A stretch of 64,000 nt of DNA, taken from positions 1,674,001 through 1,738,000 of the forward strand of contig CAVYLN010000002.1 of the NCBI GenBank assembly GCA_963769435.1. Reading direction: 5' to 3'. This document shows positions 54,250-63,623 of this stretch, in pieces. The notes under the pieces were generated by a model. That model was not told the DNA's origin and searched no databases. It saw nothing but the letters and a program-made list of their open reading frames with translations. This stretch comes from JADKAV01 sp963769435 (GTDB taxonomy: Bacteria; Actinomycetota; Actinomycetes; S36-B12; UBA10799). A program made the position numbers and the translations under genes. The stretch's first letter is position 1, and every line of letters begins with the position of its first letter.

Positions 54250-54777
54250 ATGAACAAGATCGCATTGGCCACACCCGCACTGGCAGCTCTGCTGCTGGCT
54301 GGCTGCAGCTCCACTTCCGATGACGCGGCCACAGCGACCGCTTCCGCCTCCGCGATGGAGGAGTCGCCGGACGCCATGGAGAAGTCCGCGGACGCGATGG
54401 AGGAATCCCCGGACGCCATGGAGAAGTCCGCGGACGCGATGGAGGAGACGCCCGAGGCGATGGCCAAGGGCGGGCAATACGTGCCGGAGAGCAAGTTCCG
54501 CGCCGACCAGGCCGCCTTCGAATCGGGCAACACCGTCCTGTTCTTCTACGCCGCGTGGTGCCCCGACTGCCAGGCGACCGACGCGTCGATCCAGGAGACC
54601 GGCGTCCCCGAGGACATCAACATCGTCAAGGTCGACTACGACAATGCCAACGACCTGCGCAAGAAGTACGGGGTCACACAACAGCACACCTACGTTCTGA
54701 TCGGACCCGGTGGCGAGGAATTGAAGAAGTGGACGGGCAGTTTCAGCGCTGAAGAGATCGCCAGCAAGGCGACCTGA
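54250..54777 (+). CDS. Thioredoxin-like lipoprotein with heptad repeats
   Basis: A 175-residue extracytoplasmic thiol protein. The signal peptide ends in lipobox LLLAGC (Cys19). Residues 36-71 are five heptads (MEESPDA, MEKSADA alternating, then MEETPEA), probably a spacer or short coiled coil. The thioredoxin domain has FFYAAWCPDCQATD (Cys104, Cys107) and TYVLIGPGGEEL. The stop overlaps the ccdA start by one base, so the membrane reductant is made with it. It may reduce cytochrome c precursors or other exported thiols. Confidence 0.85.
   Translation: MNKIALATPALAALLLAGCSSTSDDAATATASASAMEESPDAMEKSADAMEESPDAMEKSADAMEETPEAMAKGGQYVPESKFRADQAAFESGNTVLFFYAAWCPDCQATDASIQETGVPEDINIVKVDYDNANDLRKKYGVTQQHTYVLIGPGGEELKKWTGSFSAEEIASKAT
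54355..54459 (+). repeat. Five 21-bp coding repeats
   Basis: Five in-frame 21-base units encode the heptads of the lipoprotein; units 1 and 3, and 2 and 4, are nearly identical at DNA level, pointing to duplication of a 42-base block. Confidence 0.8.
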
Positions 54778-55502
54778 TGCTGGCCCTTCTGGGCGCGTTC
54801 GTAGCTGGAGTACTCACCACGCTGGCACCGTGTGTCCTGCCGATGCTGCCCGTGATCGTGGGCGGGTCGCTGGCTGGTGAGGGTTCGGACCGCAAGCGCG
54901 CCTACGTGATCACGGCATCACTCGGCGTATCCGTCGCGGTCTTCACGCTGGCGCTCAAGGCGACCACGGCGCTCATCGACATCCCGCCGGACGTCTGGTC
55001 GTACCTGAGTGGCACGCTGCTGATCCTGCTGGGCCTGGTCAGCCTGTTCCCGGGCATCTGGGAGTGGCTGTCCGCGAGGCTCTCGCTGCAGGCACGCACC
55101 ACCACCGGACTCGCCGACGCCCGTCAGCGCAAAGGATTCACCGGGCAGGTTCTGACCGGTGCGGCACTCGGCCCGGTGTTCTCCAGTTGTAGTCCGCTGT
55201 ACGCCTACGTGGTGGTCACGGTCCTGCCGGCCGACCTGGGCTACGGATTGCTGCTGCTCGCGGCGTACGTGGTGGGTCTGTGCGGCACCCTGCTCGTCAT
55301 CGCGCTGCTGGGGCAGAAGTTCGTGCGGAGGATGGGGTGGGCCGCTGATTCGCACGGTTGGTTCCGCCGGGTCATCGGCATCCTGTTCATCCTCGTGGGC
55401 CTGTTCGTGCTGACCGGCGCGGACAAGGAACTGCAGGCCTGGATCATCCAGAACTCGCCGATCCGTCCGTGGGAACTCGACTCGGGGTTCATCCCGGAGT
55501 AG
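54777..55502 (+). CDS. ccdA: CcdA-type thiol-disulfide transmembrane protein
   Basis: A 241-residue membrane protein with about six segments. It passes electrons from cytoplasmic thioredoxin across the membrane through two cysteines, here in LAPCVLPMLPVIVGG and GPVFSSCSPLYAY. The length suits CcdA rather than full DsbD. Its likely client is the thioredoxin-like lipoprotein encoded just upstream. Confidence 0.9.
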   Translation: MLALLGAFVAGVLTTLAPCVLPMLPVIVGGSLAGEGSDRKRAYVITASLGVSVAVFTLALKATTALIDIPPDVWSYLSGTLLILLGLVSLFPGIWEWLSARLSLQARTTTGLADARQRKGFTGQVLTGAALGPVFSSCSPLYAYVVVTVLPADLGYGLLLLAAYVVGLCGTLLVIALLGQKFVRRMGWAADSHGWFRRVIGILFILVGLFVLTGADKELQAWIIQNSPIRPWELDSGFIPE

Positions 55503-55521
55503 GTGCTCCGGCGCCGATTGT

Positions 55522-55555
55522 GCAGGATCCCTTTCACATGTGAGGGGGAATCTGC
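55522..55555. repeat. 34-bp palindromic element, copy B
   Basis: It begins GCAGGATCCC, is centred on TCACATGTGA and ends AATCTGC, 19 bases after the ccdA stop. Same length, centre and outer arms as copy A at 32145-32178. Confidence 0.6.
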
Positions 55556-55664
55556 AGAGGATTCGCTAGGAACCACCTGCTACGGGTGAAGGCCGAGGAC
55601 CAGGCCGTCACCTACACTTCGGACAAGCCCCATTGGGCATCCCACAACAGTAGGAGTAACACAT

Positions 55665-56039
55665 ATGGACGGATCTGTTTTTCAGGCCATCTTGCTCGCG
55701 TTCGTCTTCATGGCGTACCTGATCCTGGTCTTCGTCATCGTCGGTGACCTCATGCGCGACCACGAGCTCAGTGGCTGGTGGAAGGCCGTGTGGATCATCG
55801 CGTTGGTGGCGATCCCGTGGCTGACGGGTCTGATCTACCTGATCGTTCGCGGCAAGGGCATGGCCGAGCGGTCCGCCGCCCAGGCAGCCGAGATCCAGAA
55901 GGCCCAGGCCGAGTACATCAAGCAGGTCTCGGGTACCACCGACCCGGCGGCGCAGATCGCGCAGGCGAAGAAGCTGCACGACGAGGGCGCCATCTCCGAC
56001 GAGGAGTTCGCGCAGCTCAAGGCCAAGGCCCTGGCCTGA
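55665..56039 (+). CDS. PLD nuclease N-terminal-like / SHOCT protein
   Basis: A 124-residue membrane protein. Two hydrophobic segments (about 7-29 and 40-62) in the pattern of the PLDc_N domain (IVGDLMRDHELSGWWKAVWI) precede a helical linker and a C-terminal SHOCT motif (KKLHDEGAISDEEFAQLKAK). SHOCT domains mediate oligomerisation or tethering; no reaction is implied. AGGAG precedes the ATG. Confidence 0.82.
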   Translation: MDGSVFQAILLAFVFMAYLILVFVIVGDLMRDHELSGWWKAVWIIALVAIPWLTGLIYLIVRGKGMAERSAAQAAEIQKAQAEYIKQVSGTTDPAAQIAQAKKLHDEGAISDEEFAQLKAKALA

Positions 56040-56050
56040 TCCAGGTCACC

Positions 56051-56085
56051 AAGAGCGCCCCTCACACCGCGTGGGGGGCGCTCTT
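56051..56085. terminator. Bidirectional terminator hairpin
   Basis: AAGAGCGCCCC and GGGGCGCTCTT form an 11-bp stem around a 13-base loop between the convergent SHOCT and MFS genes; the MFS stop codon lies inside it. Confidence 0.65.
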
Positions 56086-57478
56086 CTGCGTGCGGAAGCC
56101 GATTGCGGCGATCATCCCACCCACGGCACATAGACCCGCGGCCATGAGAAGGCTGCTGCGGAACCCCTGCTCCAGACCGGTGCCGGATGCCGCGATCCCG
56201 GCTGCCGCGGGAAGTACGGCGATCGCGATGAGTCCAGCGACCCTGGCCACCGCGTTGTTGACTCCGGAGGCGGCACCCGACTGCGCGGCCCGCACATCTC
56301 GCAGCGCCGCCGTGGTCACCGGGGCGACGACGAGCACCAGACCCGCGGCGAAGACCAACATGCCTGGCAGTACCGAACCCCAGTAGGTGGACCCCGGTGC
56401 CAAGGTACTCAGCCACACCAGGCCGAGGGCCATGACCAGCGGCCCGAGCGTCAGGAACCAGCGCGGCCCCCAGCGGCTTACGAGGCCACCCACCCGTGAG
56501 GAGAACACGGCCAGCAGGATCGTGATGGGCAGCCCCGCCGCCCCCGCGGCCAGCGCGGAGTAGCCCATCGCCAACTGCACGAAGACGGTCACCAGGAAGA
56601 TCCCGGCACTCAGTGCTCCGTAGACGACGAACGTCACCAGGTTCGCGACTGTGAAGGAGCGCACCGCGAACAGCGTCGTTGGCACCATCGGCGGCGGTAC
56701 CCCGGTCCGGGTGCGACGCACCTGCACCACCGTGAAGGCCGCCAGAAGCACGATGCCCACCCCGATCGGCAGCCACGCCTGGAGTCCGAGTTGGTCGATC
56801 TCGATCAGCGGTCCGATGATCAGGCCCAGTCCGATGGTGGCCAACGCGGCGCCCGCGATGTCCAACTGCGTGACCAGCGGCGCGGGTGTGCGGTTGCCGG
56901 GGAGGTCGGGGACACCTGCGCGACTGAGCCAGACGGCTGCCACTGCCAGCGGCAGGTTGATGAGGAAGGCCAGTCGCCAGCCGAACGGGAACGCGTCGAC
57001 CAGCGCTCCTCCAACGAACGGACCGAGGGCTGTGAACACGCCGGACAGTCCGGACCAGGCACCGATCGCACGTCCGCGGTCGTCGCCGGCGAACACGGCG
57101 TTGAGCAGCGCCAGGGAAGTCGGCACCAGCAGTGCGGCGGCCGCGCCTTGCAGCATCCGTGCCACAACAAGTGCCGGAAGTGTTGGAGCCAGCCCACACA
57201 GCGCGCTGGCAACGGCGAACAGGACGGTCCCGGCGATGAACACCTTGCGCTTCCCGACGAGGTCGCCGAGTGCCCCGCCCACCAGGACCAAGGAGCCCAG
57301 CGTGAGCAGGTAGCCGTCGAGCACCCACTGCATACCAGCGAACCCACCGCCCAGGTCCTCCTCGATGCGCGGTGCGGCGACGGTCACGATCGTGCTGTCC
57401 AAGAACGCCATGCCCGAACGCGACGACACTGGCGGCCAGTGCCTTGCGCCCGGTGGCGGTCGACAGCGCGATGGACAT
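56062..57478 (-). CDS. DHA2-family multidrug MFS exporter, frameshifted
   Basis: A proton-driven drug exporter with about fourteen membrane segments. MAFLDSTIVTVAAPRIEEDL is the DHA2 start, and GDLVGKRKVFIAGT is the MFS loop motif. The first 19 residues (SIALSTATGRKALAASVV) are in another frame; an extra T near 57419 separates them from SGMAFLD. Corrected length is 471. ATG 57478 has TACAGT seven bases upstream. Confidence 0.85.
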
Positions 57479-57485
57479 GGCATGA

Positions 57486-57491
57486 ACTGTA
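57486..57491 (-). promoter_or_regulatory. -10 element of leaderless DHA2 exporter gene
   Basis: TACAGT on the minus strand, seven bases before ATG 57478. The remaining gap to 57696 shows nothing else. Confidence 0.45.
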
Positions 57492-57696
57492 GAGCGGGGA
57501 CGCACCATCACGCGCCCGCGCGGGAGGTCGTCGGGCGCGGCGGTGTACAGACGACTGTCCCGACATTCTGCGCAATCCGGGCACTATTCGCGCAGCGCTC
57601 CTTCAGAACTACGCGTCGTGCCTGGCTGCTGTGTCCGGTGCGCGGAGATGTGAAGGCGGCACCTCGACCGCGAGCAGTCGATGTCACCATGGAGTC

Positions 57697-58384
57697 ATGG
57701 CCAACAGACCCGGAGTCAGCGGGGCGATCTTCGACGAGGTCGAACGGTGGTCCGGCCTGGGGCTCGGCCTCGCGGGACTGGCATCGGGCTACACGCGGGC
57801 GCGCCTGGTCGACGAGACACCGGCGTCCGAGCAACCGGCCGACGTGGTGACGCTCGCGGATCTCATGGCGGTGCTGCCGGGGGCGGCGGTGTCGATCGCG
57901 GAGTCTGCTGCAAGCGAGGCTGTTCGACCTGGTCGCCCAGATCGAGGAGCAGGTGAACCGGGCGTCGGCGGCCGCCTCCACCGTCGAGTTCACCGCACGA
58001 CCGATCCGGGCGCTGCACGCGTGGCTGAGCCGACTGGACGAACAGTTCCAGCAGCGTCAGGCGCAGCGCGCGGAGCGGGCCGCCGAGTTCCTCGCCGCGG
58101 TGGGTCCCGAGACCACCGCCGAACTGCTCTCTCGGGTCGATATGAACGTCGTTCTCAGCGACGTCGACATGGACGCGCTGGTCGATCGGGTCACGATGGA
58201 ACGCGTGCTCGAGAAGGTGGATGTGAACACGTTCATGGCCGATGTCGTCACCACCCTCGACGCGGCTGGGCTGCTGCGGGAGGGCACCGGTGCGCTCGCC
58301 TCCCAGACGGTCGACCAGATCCGGACGCTGCCCGGCACCGCGACCAGGATCGCCGGACGCGTGGTCCGCCGGCCGGGTACCTGA
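57697..58384 (+). CDS. Hypothetical helical protein, frameshifted
   Basis: A protein I do not recognise. The first 70 residues (MANRPGVSGAIFDEVERWSG) are in one frame. After an extra T near 57904 the frame continues LLQARLFDLVAQIEEQVNRA, then a long charged helix and repeated Val-Asp segments (LSRVDMNVVLSDVDMDALVD). Corrected length is 228. No membrane segment. Its stop overlaps the dtd start, suggesting translational coupling. Confidence 0.6.
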
Positions 58385-58851
58385 TGCGCGCTCTGGTCCA
58401 GCGGGCCGACGGAGCATCGGTCAGCATTCACGGTCAGGCGGTCGGCGGCTTCGAGGGTCCCGGACTCGTCGCGCTCGTCGGGGTTACGCACAGTGACACC
58501 CCGGAGTTGGCCGCCCGATTGGCGAACAAGGTGTGGGGGGCCCGACTGTTCGACCGGGATCGCCTGCCCGAGATGTGTGTGCCGCCCGCCGGCCCCGCGG
58601 AGTTGTCGGCGTCGGACCTCGGTCTGCCACTGCTGGTGATCAGCCAGTTCACGTTGTACGCCAGCACGGCCAAAGGCCGCCGCCCCACCTGGGATGCGGC
58701 CGCCCCTCGACCCGTCGCGGAGCCGCTCGTCGACAGGTTCGTCGACACGCTCCGTGGCGCGGGAGCGCGCGTGGAGACCGGCCGTTTCGGTGCTGACATG
58801 CGCGTGGCTCTCACGAACGACGGCCCGATCACAGTGCTCTTCGAGGTGTAG
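58384..58851 (+). CDS. dtd: D-aminoacyl-tRNA deacylase
   Basis: Hydrolyses D-amino acids, and mischarged Gly, from tRNA. The 155-residue protein has MRALVQRADGASVSI, the active-site SQFTLYA segment and the Gly-cisPro region in LTNDGPIT. It starts by a one-base overlap with the upstream gene. Confidence 0.93.
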   Translation: MRALVQRADGASVSIHGQAVGGFEGPGLVALVGVTHSDTPELAARLANKVWGARLFDRDRLPEMCVPPAGPAELSASDLGLPLLVISQFTLYASTAKGRRPTWDAAAPRPVAEPLVDRFVDTLRGAGARVETGRFGADMRVALTNDGPITVLFEV

Positions 58852-58930
58852 CCGCCGCACGTCCTCTGGTCAGGCCCCGCAACGAGCGGACACCTTTCGC
58901 TAGGGTTTCGGTGCTCGAGAGGGGTCCGGT

Positions 58931-60568
58931 GTGACTGTCACTGTGGAGCACGACCAGGCCGATGTGGAGATCGAACGCCCATGGTGGGCCCTGACCGCGG
59001 TTCTCATCGGCGTGGCGCTGATCGTCCTGGAGGGCAGCCTGGTCAACGTCCTGATCCCGACGATCGTGGACGAGTTGAAGATCGACCGCAGCCAGGTCCT
59101 GTGGGTCACCTCGATCTACTCGATGATCTTCGCGGCTTTCCTCATCACGTTCGGCACGTTGTCCGACCGCATCGGCCGGCGCCGGCTGTTCCTGATCGGG
59201 ATCGCGGTGTTCCTGGGCGGCAGCCTGATGGCCGGCGCGGCGAGCAGCGGCACCTGGCTGATACTGGCCCGAGCCGTGGAGGCCTTCGGTGGGGCGATGA
59301 TGCTGCCGACGTCGATCGCGTTGATCAACGTCCACTTCCGCGGTGACCGGCGCGCGGCGGCCTTCGGCTTGTGGGGTGCGGTCTTCGGCGGGATGGCCGC
59401 GTTCGGCCCGTTGCTCGGGGGGTGGATGGCCCAGGACTTCTCCTGGCGCTGGGCGTTCTACATCAACATCCCGGTGGGGCTGATCAGCGTCGCGCTGGTC
59501 CTGCGTTTCGTGCCGCGGTCGCGGGTGAACCCCGGCGCAGAAGGTCTGGAACCGGTCGGCGTGCTGTTGTCCTCGCTCGGTCTTGCGCTGGTGGTCTACG
59601 GCCTGATCGAGGGGCAGTCCTACGGCTGGTGGACGGCGCTGAACGACATCGCGATCGGGCCGCTGACCGTAGCGGCGGGAGACCTGTCCCCGGTGCCCAT
59701 CGCCATCGCCACCGGCCTGGTCGTAGTCGCCGGCTTCGTCGCGTGGGAAGCCCACCGGGGCCGCACGGGCAGGTCGGTGATGATGGACATGTCCCTGTTC
59801 AGGATCCGCCGGTACAGCTACGGCAACGTGGTGGCGACCACCGTCTCGTTGGGCGAGTTCGGCGCCCTGTTCATGCTGCCGCTGTGGTTGCAGGCGGTGA
59901 AGGGCTACGACCCGATCGCCACCGGCGCGCTGGTCGCGGTGCTCGGTGTGGGAACCGTGCTGGCAGGTGGTTCGGCCCGCGAGGCGGCTCGGGCGTTGGG
60001 CCCCACACGGCTGATCCGGGTGGGGATGGTGCTCGAGATCCTCGGGTTGATCGGCCTGGCCTTCACGTTGAGCACCACATGGTCGGCGTGGTGGCTGGCG
60101 ATCCCCATGATGGTTTACGGGATCGGCGTGGGTTTCGACACCGCGCAACTGACCAACGTGGTCATGCAGGACGTGCCTCCCGCGAAGTCCGGCAACGCGT
60201 CGTCGATGACTTCGACGTTCCGGCAGGTGGGTTCGACGCTGGGCAGTGCGATGCTCGGGGCCCTGCTTTTCAGCGCACTCGCCACGAGTCTGAACACGTC
60301 CCTGAAGTCGGACGCGAGCCTGTCCGCCGCACAGCGGGAGTCGATCGTGGACGAGGTGGTGAACACCTCGGGGCAGTACATCCTTGCGCTGGAGAAGAAC
60401 CCGTCGGTCGGCCCGGCCGCCGACGAGGCGAAGCAGGCTTACACCGATGCCGCCCGGGTCATGACCTTGGCGGCGAGCGGGTTCATCCTGGTGGGCCTGC
60501 TCTTCTCCTTGGGGCTGCCCGCCGACGAACGGCGGCGACCCGCCAAAACCCAGGATGTGTTGGCGTAG
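58931..60568 (+). CDS. EmrB/QacA-type MFS exporter
   Basis: A 545-residue transporter with fourteen or so membrane segments. ERPWWALTAVLIGVALIVLE, GTLSDRIGRRRLFLIG (loop motif) and AFGGAMMLPTSIALINVHF place it in the DHA2 drug:H+ antiporter group. A charged loop of about 60 residues precedes the last segment (SLSAAQRESIVDEVVNTSGQ). GAGGGG lies upstream of the GTG. Two DHA2-type exporters lie within 5 kb of each other. Confidence 0.88.
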   Translation: MTVTVEHDQADVEIERPWWALTAVLIGVALIVLEGSLVNVLIPTIVDELKIDRSQVLWVTSIYSMIFAAFLITFGTLSDRIGRRRLFLIGIAVFLGGSLMAGAASSGTWLILARAVEAFGGAMMLPTSIALINVHFRGDRRAAAFGLWGAVFGGMAAFGPLLGGWMAQDFSWRWAFYINIPVGLISVALVLRFVPRSRVNPGAEGLEPVGVLLSSLGLALVVYGLIEGQSYGWWTALNDIAIGPLTVAAGDLSPVPIAIATGLVVVAGFVAWEAHRGRTGRSVMMDMSLFRIRRYSYGNVVATTVSLGEFGALFMLPLWLQAVKGYDPIATGALVAVLGVGTVLAGGSAREAARALGPTRLIRVGMVLEILGLIGLAFTLSTTWSAWWLAIPMMVYGIGVGFDTAQLTNVVMQDVPPAKSGNASSMTSTFRQVGSTLGSAMLGALLFSALATSLNTSLKSDASLSAAQRESIVDEVVNTSGQYILALEKNPSVGPAADEAKQAYTDAARVMTLAASGFILVGLLFSLGLPADERRRPAKTQDVLA

Positions 60569-60624
60569 CCCGAACGGTCCGCAGCCCGTACGTTTGACTC
60601 AGTGTTGAGTCCTGCGGGAGAGTC

Positions 60625-60951
60625 ATGGGTCTGTTCGATTGGTTCGGGTGGCCGCTGCGCCATCCCCCGACACCGGAGGAACACGTGCCCGACACCCCGG
60701 AACCCGCTGCACCGCGTGATGTCCCGACCAGGGATGAGCTGCTGACTCCGCGGGCTCGATACCAGGGAGAGTTCACCCCGGAGAACCTGGCGTTCGACTC
60801 GAACCTCCAGGAGTTCGCGCAGCGCGTCGCCTACGTCTGCGGTCTCGAGACCGCGGGCAAGATCAAGGGTGACGAGGCGCATCGCCGCATCCGTGCGCTG
60901 TACGAGGAACTCGCCCGGACCCATGAAGGCCTGGGGATCGGCGATGACTGA
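60625..60951 (+). CDS. Small protein resembling a cyanobacterial DUF family
   Basis: A 108-residue soluble protein. After a proline-rich N-terminus the core RARYQGEFTPENLAFDSNLQ and EFAQRVAYVCGLETAGKI reminds me of small cyanobacterial proteins (listed, I believe, as DUF7219), with the same ending of two helices. Function unknown. GGGAGA precedes the ATG; an upstream GACTCA-GTGT-TGAGTC palindrome (60596-60611) sits near the likely transcription start. Confidence 0.6.
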   Translation: MGLFDWFGWPLRHPPTPEEHVPDTPEPAAPRDVPTRDELLTPRARYQGEFTPENLAFDSNLQEFAQRVAYVCGLETAGKIKGDEAHRRIRALYEELARTHEGLGIGDD

Positions 60952-60970
60952 TCACATACCCCACCCCGGT

Positions 60971-60999
60971 TAGACAGCCCCCCGAGGCTGTGTCAAACT
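60971..60999 (+). promoter_or_regulatory. Promoter of the met leader and metYX
   Basis: TAGACA, 17 bases, CAAACT. Start expected near 61006. The spacer contains ACAGCC-CCCCGA-GGCTGT (60974-60991), which may be an operator or a terminator of the preceding gene. Confidence 0.5.
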
Positions 61000-61030
61000 T
61001 CTGTCTCAACGTGGAAGGAGGTTCACGACG

Positions 61031-61087
61031 ATGAGTTCGCAGCGAATGCTTATGTGTTGCCGAATGATGTCCATCGTCGGGGCCTGA
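61031..61087 (+). CDS. Leader peptide rich in Met and Cys
   Basis: An 18-residue peptide, MSSQRMLMCCRMMSIVGA, with AAGGAGG nine bases before its ATG. Five Met and an adjacent Cys pair in 18 residues is far from chance composition for this genome. It stops 17 bases before a terminator hairpin that precedes metY. Its last codons (61075-61082) can pair with the left arm of that hairpin. This is the arrangement of a ribosome-mediated attenuator. Confidence 0.75.
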   Translation: MSSQRMLMCCRMMSIVGA

Positions 61088-61134
61088 GCAACGTTCCACA
61101 CGTTCCCCGGCGAAGAGTCCGGGGCTTTTCTTTT
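61075..61134 (+). promoter_or_regulatory. Attenuator: antiterminator and intrinsic terminator
   Basis: Terminator: CCCCGG (61105-61110), loop, CCGGGG (61119-61124), then CTTTTCTTTT. Antiterminator: 61075-61082 (CGTCGGGG) pairs with 61105-61112 (CCCCGGCG) over eight bases including one G-U. The two structures share 61105-61110 and exclude each other. Confidence 0.75.
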
Positions 61135-61198
61135 CGGTGCGTCAAGCACCCGGGCTGACCTACCGGCACCGACCCCACAGCAGAGAAAAGGAAACCCC

Positions 61199-62516
61199 AT
61201 GAGCGACGCCTGGTCCTTCGAAACCAAGCAGATCCACGCAGGACAGACCCCCGACGAGACGACCAACGCACGGGCCCTGCCGATCTACCAGACCACCAGC
61301 TACACCTTCAACGACACCGCGCACGCCGCAGACCTGTTCGCCCTCAAGGAACTCGGCAACATCTACACCCGCATCATGAACCCCACCCAGGCGACGGTCG
61401 AGGAGCGCCTCGCCGCTCTCGAGGGCGGCGTCGGAGCCCTGCTGGTCTCCAGCGGGCAGGCCGCCGAGACGCTGGCGATCCTGAACGTCGCAGAGGCCGG
61501 TGACCACGTCGTGTCCAGCCCGCGACTGTACGGCGGGACGTACAACCTGTTCCACTACACCTTGCCCAAGTTGGGGATCGAGGTGTCGTTCGTGGAGGAT
61601 CCCGACGACATCGACTCATGGCGAGCCGCCATCAGGCCCAACACCAAGGCGTTCTTCGGAGAGACCATCTCCAACCCGAAGAACGACATCCTGGACATCG
61701 AGGCGGTGGCCGCAGTCGCGCACGAGTTCGGCGCGCCGCTGATCGTGGACAACACGGTGGCCACCCCCTACCTGATCCAACCGTTGAAGTGGGGCGCCGA
61801 CATCGTCATCCACTCGGCCACCAAGTACATCGGTGGACACGGCACGGCCGTTGCCGGTGTGATCGTCGATGGGGGCACGTTCGACTACGCCCAGTACCCC
61901 GAGCGGTTCCCCAACTACAACGAGCCGGACCCGAGCTACCACGGCCTCGTGTACGCCCGTGACCTCGGTGTCGGCTCGCAGTTCGGCGCCAACCTCTCCT
62001 TCATCCTCAAGGCCCGTGTGCAGTTGCTGCGCGACCTCGGCTCAGCCGTGGCCCCGTTCAACGCATGGCTGCTCTCGCAGGGGCTGGAGACGCTGAGCCT
62101 GCGGATCGAGCGGCACGTGCAGAACGCACAGGCGGTGGCGCAGTGGTTGACGACCCGCGACGAGGTGGAGTCGGTCAACTACGCGGGACTGGAGTCCAGT
62201 CCGTGGCACGCACTCGCGGGCAAGTACGCACCGAAGGGCACCGGAGCGGTGCTGTCCTTCGAGATCGCGGGCGGTGTGGAGGCAGGCACGCCGGTTCGTG
62301 GAGGGACTGGAGTTGCACAGCCATGTGGCCAACATCGGTGATGTCCGATCGCTGGTCATCCACCCCGCCTCCACGACACATTCCCAACTGACCCCGGAGG
62401 AGCAACTCGTTGCCGGGGTAACCCCGGGCCTGGTGCGCCTGGCCGTCGGCCTGGAGAACATCAACGACATCCTGGCCGACCTCGACGCCGGTTTCCGGGC
62501 CGCGAAAGAGGCCTGA
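61199..62516 (+). CDS. metY: O-acetylhomoserine sulfhydrylase, frameshifted
   Basis: Forms homocysteine from O-acetylhomoserine and sulfide, a PLP enzyme of the Cys/Met metabolism family. QIHAGQTPDETTNARALPIY, SSGQAAETLAILN and the PLP lysine in IHSATKYIGGHGT are clear. After FEIAGGVEAG one extra base (62284-62286) shifts to the frame with RRFVEGLELHSHVANIGDVR and SLVIHPASTTHSQL. Corrected length 438. AAAAGGAAA precedes the ATG. It is controlled by the leader upstream and followed by metX two bases on. Confidence 0.92.
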
Positions 62517-62518
62517 CG

Positions 62519-63623
62519 ATGAGCACCTCCGGCGGATGGTGTGAGGGGGATCCGGTCGCAGGGCGGCGCTTCGTCGACCTGGGACCGATGGATCTCGAAC
62601 TCGGCGGCCATCTGCCGGAGGTGCGCGTCGCGTACGAAACCTGGGGTACCTACGACGGGAACAATGCCGTGCTGGTGCAGCACGCGTTGACCGGTGATGC
62701 CCACGCCGCGGGTCCGCCCGGGCCCGGACAGGTGACCGCGGGATGGTGGGATGCGCTCATCGGCCCGGGCAAGGCGATCGACACCGATCGCTGGTTCGTC
62801 CTGTCCTCCAACGTGCTGGGGGGTTGCCAGGGGACGACCGGACCCTCCTCGACCGCACCCGACGGGCGTGCGTTCGGATCCCGCTGGCCGCGCATCACCA
62901 TCCGTGACCAGGTGGCGGTGGAGGTCGGGCTCGCGAACGCACTCGGGATCGAGCGGTTCACCGCGGTCATGGGCGGCTCGATGGGCGGCATGCGGACTCT
63001 GGAATGGATCGTCGAGCACCCTGAGCGGGTCGGGTCGGCGCTGGTGATGGCGACCAGCGCGTGCGCCACCGCGGATCAGATCGCCACCCAGAACATCCAG
63101 ATCGACGCGATCCGGGCGGATCCGGACTGGAACGGCGGGGACTACCACCGTGGGCCGGCACCGCTTGACCGGCATGGGGATCGCCCGCCGCATCGCACAC
63201 CTCACGTATCGCACCGAGCGCGAACTGGCCGGACGTTTCGGCCGGGACCATCAACTCGGCGAGAATGCGCTGGCCGACGGACGTTTCGCCGTGCAGTCGT
63301 ACCTGGACCATCAGGCGGACAAACTGGGCCGCCGCTTCGATCCCGGCACCTACGTGTGCTTGTCGGACGCCATGAGCCTGCATGACGTCTACCGCGGACG
63401 CGGCCCCGACGTTCTGCGCAGGGTGGAGGTTCCGACGCGGGTGGTCGGGATCCCGTCCGACCGGCTGTACCCGATCTACCTGCAGCAGCAGATCGCCGAT
63501 GAGCTCGGCGTGGAACTCGACGTGGTGGAGTCGCCGTTCGGCCATGACGGGTTCCTGCTGGAGACCGACGAGATCGGCCGGGTCGTCAGCGACCTCCTCG
63601 CGGCAGCCACCTCACCCTGCTGA
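62519..63623 (+). CDS. metX: Homoserine O-acetyltransferase, frameshifted
   Basis: Makes O-acetylhomoserine for MetY. An alpha/beta-hydrolase-fold enzyme with AYETWGTYDGNNAVLVQHAL, WFVLSSNVLGGCQGTTGP, nucleophile Ser in VMGGSMGGMRTLEW and the His in SPFGHDGFLLE. An extra C near 63154 (CGTGGGCCGGCACC) breaks the frame between GGDYHRG and RHRLTGMGIARRIAHLTYRT. Corrected length 367. It converges on the GNAT gene with a 12-base overlap. Confidence 0.92.
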
